Positions 60,924 to 64,000 of a stretch of DNA of 64,000 nucleotides are shown here, piece by piece. Position 1 is the first letter of the stretch, and each line of letters begins with the position of its first letter. The position numbers and the translations under genes are program-made. The DNA comes from Sphingopyxis sp. DBS4 (GTDB lineage Bacteria > Pseudomonadota > Alphaproteobacteria > Sphingomonadales > Sphingomonadaceae), in the NCBI RefSeq assembly GCF_024628865.1, contig NZ_CP102386.1, forward strand, positions 1-64,000, given 5' to 3'. The notes beneath the pieces are model-generated. The model had not been told where the DNA came from. It saw only the letters and a program-made list of their open reading frames with translations, and made no database searches.

Positions 60924-63233
60924 TCAGATCCCCATGTCGACGCCGTCGTCGCCGCGGCCGGGGTGGAAGGCCTGGCGCAGCTCGACCAGTGTCAGATCCT
61001 CGACCTGGGGCGCTCGCGGCGTATCGGACCGCCGCTCGCTTCCCCGGTCCCTCTCGCGCGTCGCGACCGGCTGCTCCTCGCCATTGGCGCGGCCCGCCTG
61101 GGCCCTGTCCGCGGCGTGTAGCGTGGGCGCGGTCTGCTCATCGCGATCGTCGGCACGCTGGGCGGCCCGGCTCGCAGCATCGTCCGCTTCCTCGACCTCG
61201 GCGGACAGGATGCGCGCGGCCAGATCCTTCGCGAGATTGGTGCTTTCGGACACTTCCTCGATCACCTGCCCGGCGCCGTCCCGTCCGCCCGCTTCCCCTG
61301 CTCCGTCCTCCTCGAACGCTTCCTCTCCGCGCTTCGACCGAACCGGCCCGATATCGGGCCGTTGGACGAAGCCCTGGGCGACCTGCGGATAGTCCTTCCA
61401 CTCGAGCAAGATCCGCGCGGCGGGAAAGCCGTCGGGGAATTTCACGAAGCCGTGCATCGAGGGCAGGTTGGTGATGTCGTCGGCGATGACGAGCGGCTCG
61501 ACCTGCTTGCGCGGGGTCAGCGTCGAGGCGTCGCGTGTGTTGTTGTAGCCGTAGCTATAGGCCTCATCCATCTGGCGGACCTCGCGGTTGCCAATATAGC
61601 GTGCGCATTGCTCGGCCGTGTCGAGATCGGCGGTCGCGAGAATGAGTTTCGAGCGGGCGAGCGAGGCAAGATTTCTCGCGCCCTGCTCGCCATAGACCTC
61701 GACGAGTTTCTCGAAGCTGTGGATGCCGAGGATCATTGCACCACCGAACGCGCGCGCGGTCTGAAGACCATTTTCGATCGCCGGCAATTTGTGAAGCGCG
61801 CCGAGCTCATCGAACATGAACCAGGTCCGCAAGCTACGTGTGCGCGGCAGCGTCATCAGGCGGTTGATGGCGAGGTCCATCCAGAGCGTCAGCAGCGCCC
61901 GGTTCATCGGCAGATCGACATAGCTCGACGTCACGAAGAGGATCGATCCCGGCTTCTTCTCCCCGCAGATCCAGTCGCGGATCGAGAAGGGCTCGCCGTC
62001 GTCAGGGAGGAAGCGCAAGGCCTGGGCGTTGGTGTTGAAGACCGCGCGGATCGATTCCGCCATGCGCGCAGCTTCCGGCGCGGTCAGCGGGTCTGCGATG
62101 GTATTGGCGAGGAAGCGGTGAACGCGCTTCAGGTCGGCGGTCATCAGGTTCTCGGACAGCGCGAGATTGGTAGTCTGTCCGCGCTCCATCAAGCGGATGC
62201 ACATCTCGATGAAGAGGGTGCGCGCGGCGAGCGCCCAGAAGGGCTCGGACGAACCACCATCCGACGGTATCAGGGCAGCCGCCGCCGCGGTGAACTCGCT
62301 GTGCGTGCGGCAGTCGTTGAAGATCGACCAGGCCGGGCAGCGCGCGTCCATGGGATTGAGGATCGTGTCGCGCGCGGGATCGTAGAAGGCTTCGACATAG
62401 GCGCCGGTGAGGTCGAAGATGACGGCGGTGTCCTGGCGCTCGCGCATCTGCGTCACGAGGCTCCTGAGCTCGGTGGTCTTGCCCGAGCCGGTGGTGCCGA
62501 TGAGCATGACGTGGGACTGCTCGGTCCGATGCGGAAAGGGCACGCCGGCAAGCGTGTAAGGATGATGGATTCCCGCCCCCTTCCGCTTGCCGAAAGGAAG
62601 GCGGAGGACCTGGGCAGGGGACATGCCGGGGAAGAGATCGCGCGCCTCCTCCTCGAACTTCTCGAGATTGTGCTGGCTGATCTCGGCCTGAAGGATGTCG
62701 CGGGCCACGAGCATCGCCCCGCGTTCGTGCCGTTCCTGAAGGATCGAACGCCCCCGCCGATGCGACAGATCGACGAACCAGATGGCCACCGGAATGGTCA
62801 CGAAGATCGAGATGAGAAAGGCTCCCAGGAGACCGCGCATCGCGGTGCTCCAAGCCTTGATGACTTCGGGGATATAAGGGACTGCCTGCATCACCGTTCG
62901 CATGATGTCGCCGCTCGGCAGCGTGACGTTGACGCGTTTGTTTGGATCGAGGTCGATCCAGTTCCAGAGCGTCGCGTAGACCTTCATGCAGACGAGCTGG
63001 AAACCGTGCTCGTCGAGCTTGATCGACATGATGATGAACCAGGCACCGAGGAAGGCGAAGAACCAGAGGATGAAAGGCAGTTTCGCACCCGAGAACCACA
63101 TGAGCATCTCATGGGTGATGAGCTGGCTGCCGCGGGTGAAATTGCCTGAGTTGCGCTGCACTTTGCCACGCGCGCTGTGATGGGTCAGCGGGATGGCTCT
63201 GCCATCGGTGCGGATGTCGTCCTTACGCGCCAT
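60924..63233 (-). CDS. traD: Type IV coupling protein (VirD4/TraD-like)
   Basis: The 769-residue protein has N-terminal membrane helices (LPFILWFFAFLGAWFIIMSI and AMRGLLGAFLISIFVTIPVA), the Walker A motif MLIGTTGSGKTTELRSLVTQ, the TraD-type AVIFDLTGAYVEAFYDPARD and the Walker B motif TWFMFDELGALHKLPAIENG, then GGAMILGIHSFEKLVEVYGE. The C-terminal 180 residues are acidic and probably bind relaxase. It docks the relaxase-DNA complex at the type IV secretion channel. No secretion-channel genes are in the window. Its start overlaps the RHH gene end by 11 bases. Confidence 0.93.
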   Translation of the reverse strand: MARKDDIRTDGRAIPLTHHSARGKVQRNSGNFTRGSQLITHEMLMWFSGAKLPFILWFFAFLGAWFIIMSIKLDEHGFQLVCMKVYATLWNWIDLDPNKRVNVTLPSGDIMRTVMQAVPYIPEVIKAWSTAMRGLLGAFLISIFVTIPVAIWFVDLSHRRGRSILQERHERGAMLVARDILQAEISQHNLEKFEEEARDLFPGMSPAQVLRLPFGKRKGAGIHHPYTLAGVPFPHRTEQSHVMLIGTTGSGKTTELRSLVTQMRERQDTAVIFDLTGAYVEAFYDPARDTILNPMDARCPAWSIFNDCRTHSEFTAAAAALIPSDGGSSEPFWALAARTLFIEMCIRLMERGQTTNLALSENLMTADLKRVHRFLANTIADPLTAPEAARMAESIRAVFNTNAQALRFLPDDGEPFSIRDWICGEKKPGSILFVTSSYVDLPMNRALLTLWMDLAINRLMTLPRTRSLRTWFMFDELGALHKLPAIENGLQTARAFGGAMILGIHSFEKLVEVYGEQGARNLASLARSKLILATADLDTAEQCARYIGNREVRQMDEAYSYGYNNTRDASTLTPRKQVEPLVIADDITNLPSMHGFVKFPDGFPAARILLEWKDYPQVAQGFVQRPDIGPVRSKRGEEAFEEDGAGEAGGRDGAGQVIEEVSESTNLAKDLAARILSAEVEEADDAASRAAQRADDRDEQTAPTLHAADRAQAGRANGEEQPVATRERDRGSERRSDTPRAPQVEDLTLVELRQAFHPGRGDDGVDMGI

Positions 63234-63513
63234 GGTAGAGCTCCAGGCGCTTGTCGGTTTCCGCGATGATACGGTCGCGATATTCGGGAAATTGTTCGCG
63301 GATGATGATGTCGAGCGCGAGGTGCTGGAACTCGCCGATCCGTGCGATACGGCGCTGACTGGAGGTCAGCAGCTGGCCGGATGACAGGAAGTTGTCGACG
63401 GCCGCGCGGAGCAGGTCGGTCAGCGTGCAACCACGTTCGGTAGCAAGCTCGACGAGGCGATCATATTTGCTCCGGTCGAGGCGGACCGTGCAATGCTTGT
63501 TGGGGGTCGTCAA
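63223..63513 (-). CDS. Ribbon-helix-helix conjugation accessory protein
   Basis: The 96-residue protein MTTPNKHCTVRLDRSKYDRL begins with a ribbon-helix-helix fold (VRLDRSKYDRLVELATERGC, TLTDLLRAAVDNFLSS), followed by a C-terminal helical region. It overlaps the coupling-protein gene. RHH proteins in this position bind oriT and regulate their own operon. The 487 bp upstream contain no gene and could hold oriT. Confidence 0.8.
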   Translation of the reverse strand: MTTPNKHCTVRLDRSKYDRLVELATERGCTLTDLLRAAVDNFLSSGQLLTSSQRRIARIGEFQHLALDIIIREQFPEYRDRIIAETDKRLELYHGA

Positions 63514-64000
63514 ACCAGGCCTCCTAGCAGGGAGGCTGGTGGGGTCTCAGAAACCGATCCGTCTTATAGCGCAGCCGCGCCAGGAGGGCAAGGAAGTCGC
63601 GAGCGACGGGCGCGCTGTGTTCTGACGTAACACGCTGAAATGGCGGATTTTAGCGGTGCTTTCCGCCTCTCGGATGCTGTCCCACAGCAGCACACAGACC
63701 TGGGTGCCACTAACCTATTGGGATCGCTGTCAAAGTCCATGCACCCTGGTGCGTTCGGTGTGCTGCTCTGTACCAGGGCAGATCTCCACCCTCGGGTCGT
63801 CATGTGACACAGATGGTCTGGGATGAAAAATGCCTTCGGTGGGGCGCCTCGCCGTCCTTTGGACGGAACGGCGTGCAAGGCGTGATTACGCGAAGCGAGA
63901 CTGCCAGTCTGCGCGTCTTAGCGTTGTGAACGACGCTGATGGAATTTGTTTGCACGAGGAAAAATGCACCGAAAAACATCGGCGACGTTCCGCTTTCGAG
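63514..64000. other. Non-coding region, candidate oriT and transfer-operon promoter
   Basis: No convincing gene in 487 bp. It holds GCACC-CT-GGTGC (63741-63752), a palindrome, and the hairpin CCGTCC-TTT-GGACGG (63852-63866). Non-coding DNA next to an RHH-traD-traA operon is a usual place for oriT. I cannot identify a nic site. Confidence 0.35.

Noticed and set aside
57840-61121. A plus-strand open frame of over 1000 codons opposite the relaxase and coupling protein genes
   Set aside because: It is the antisense of clear traA and traD genes; long antisense frames are common in GC-rich DNA. It has low-complexity composition and no domain.
63564-63878. 104-codon minus frame in the right-end non-coding region
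   Set aside because: Composition is not protein-like and it covers likely oriT/promoter DNA.

Overview
The window is GC-rich (low-to-mid 60s % by eye) and its proteins look alphaproteobacterial, most like a sphingomonad (Sphingobium, Sphingopyxis or Novosphingobium type). The conjugation genes at the right end (MobF relaxase, VirD4-type coupling protein, ribbon-helix-helix accessory protein) suggest a plasmid or an integrated conjugative element. No rRNA, tRNA or CRISPR array was seen.

Layout. 1-3011: an IS3-family (IS407-group-like) element inside an osmC-like gene, a damaged pirin gene and a 3'-5' exonuclease; this end is full of single-base deletions and may be low-quality sequence. 3418-18587: L,D-transpeptidase, a giant cyclic beta-glucan synthase coupled to a universal stress protein (Usp), PEP synthase, a membrane protein and a second Usp. 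18725-21000: a small accessory patch with an orphan HipB-like repressor and three operators, an AbrB/PIN toxin-antitoxin pair and a recombinase fragment. 21071-30205: PfkB kinase, beta-CASP nuclease, YdcH-like protein, cytochrome c, two Usps, a Ca2+/Na+ antiporter and a P-type ATPase. 30591-39757: HU, a putative regulator, two more Usps, PRPP synthetase, a thymidine/AMP phosphorylase, two zinc alcohol dehydrogenases, GNAT, CBS protein and phasin. 39973-44340: a PHA synthase, MaoC-phosphotransacetylase and acetate kinase operon. 44407-52346: SpoIIAA-like protein, cytochrome c, truncated globin, two receiver proteins, FixJ and FixL, MgtC-like protein and an orphan HATPase. 52597-57527: hsp20 split by a second IS copy, an APH/kinase fusion, cupin and 2-hydroxyacid dehydrogenase. 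57641-63513: conjugation genes. 63514-64000: a non-coding stretch that could hold oriT.

How it fits together. The core (about 4.6-57.5 kb) reads as a low-oxygen/energy-limitation survival island: a heme-PAS FixL oxygen sensor with FixJ, six Usp proteins, Hsp20, fermentative enzymes (ADH, D-lactate-type dehydrogenase, acetate kinase), PHA storage, gluconeogenic PEP synthase and periplasmic glucan synthesis. The gene set resembles the mycobacterial DosR regulon in content. All seven TACGTA hexamers I found in the 64 kb lie in promoter-like positions of these genes, several about 57-67 bp before a start codon. The core of that hexamer fits the published FixJ site GTAMGTAG, so I propose them as FixJ-type boxes that tie the island into one regulon.

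Two same-orientation IS copies (164-1431 and 52965-54239) flank about 51.5 kb of this island. The right copy has a clean 4-bp target duplication and inactivates hsp20.
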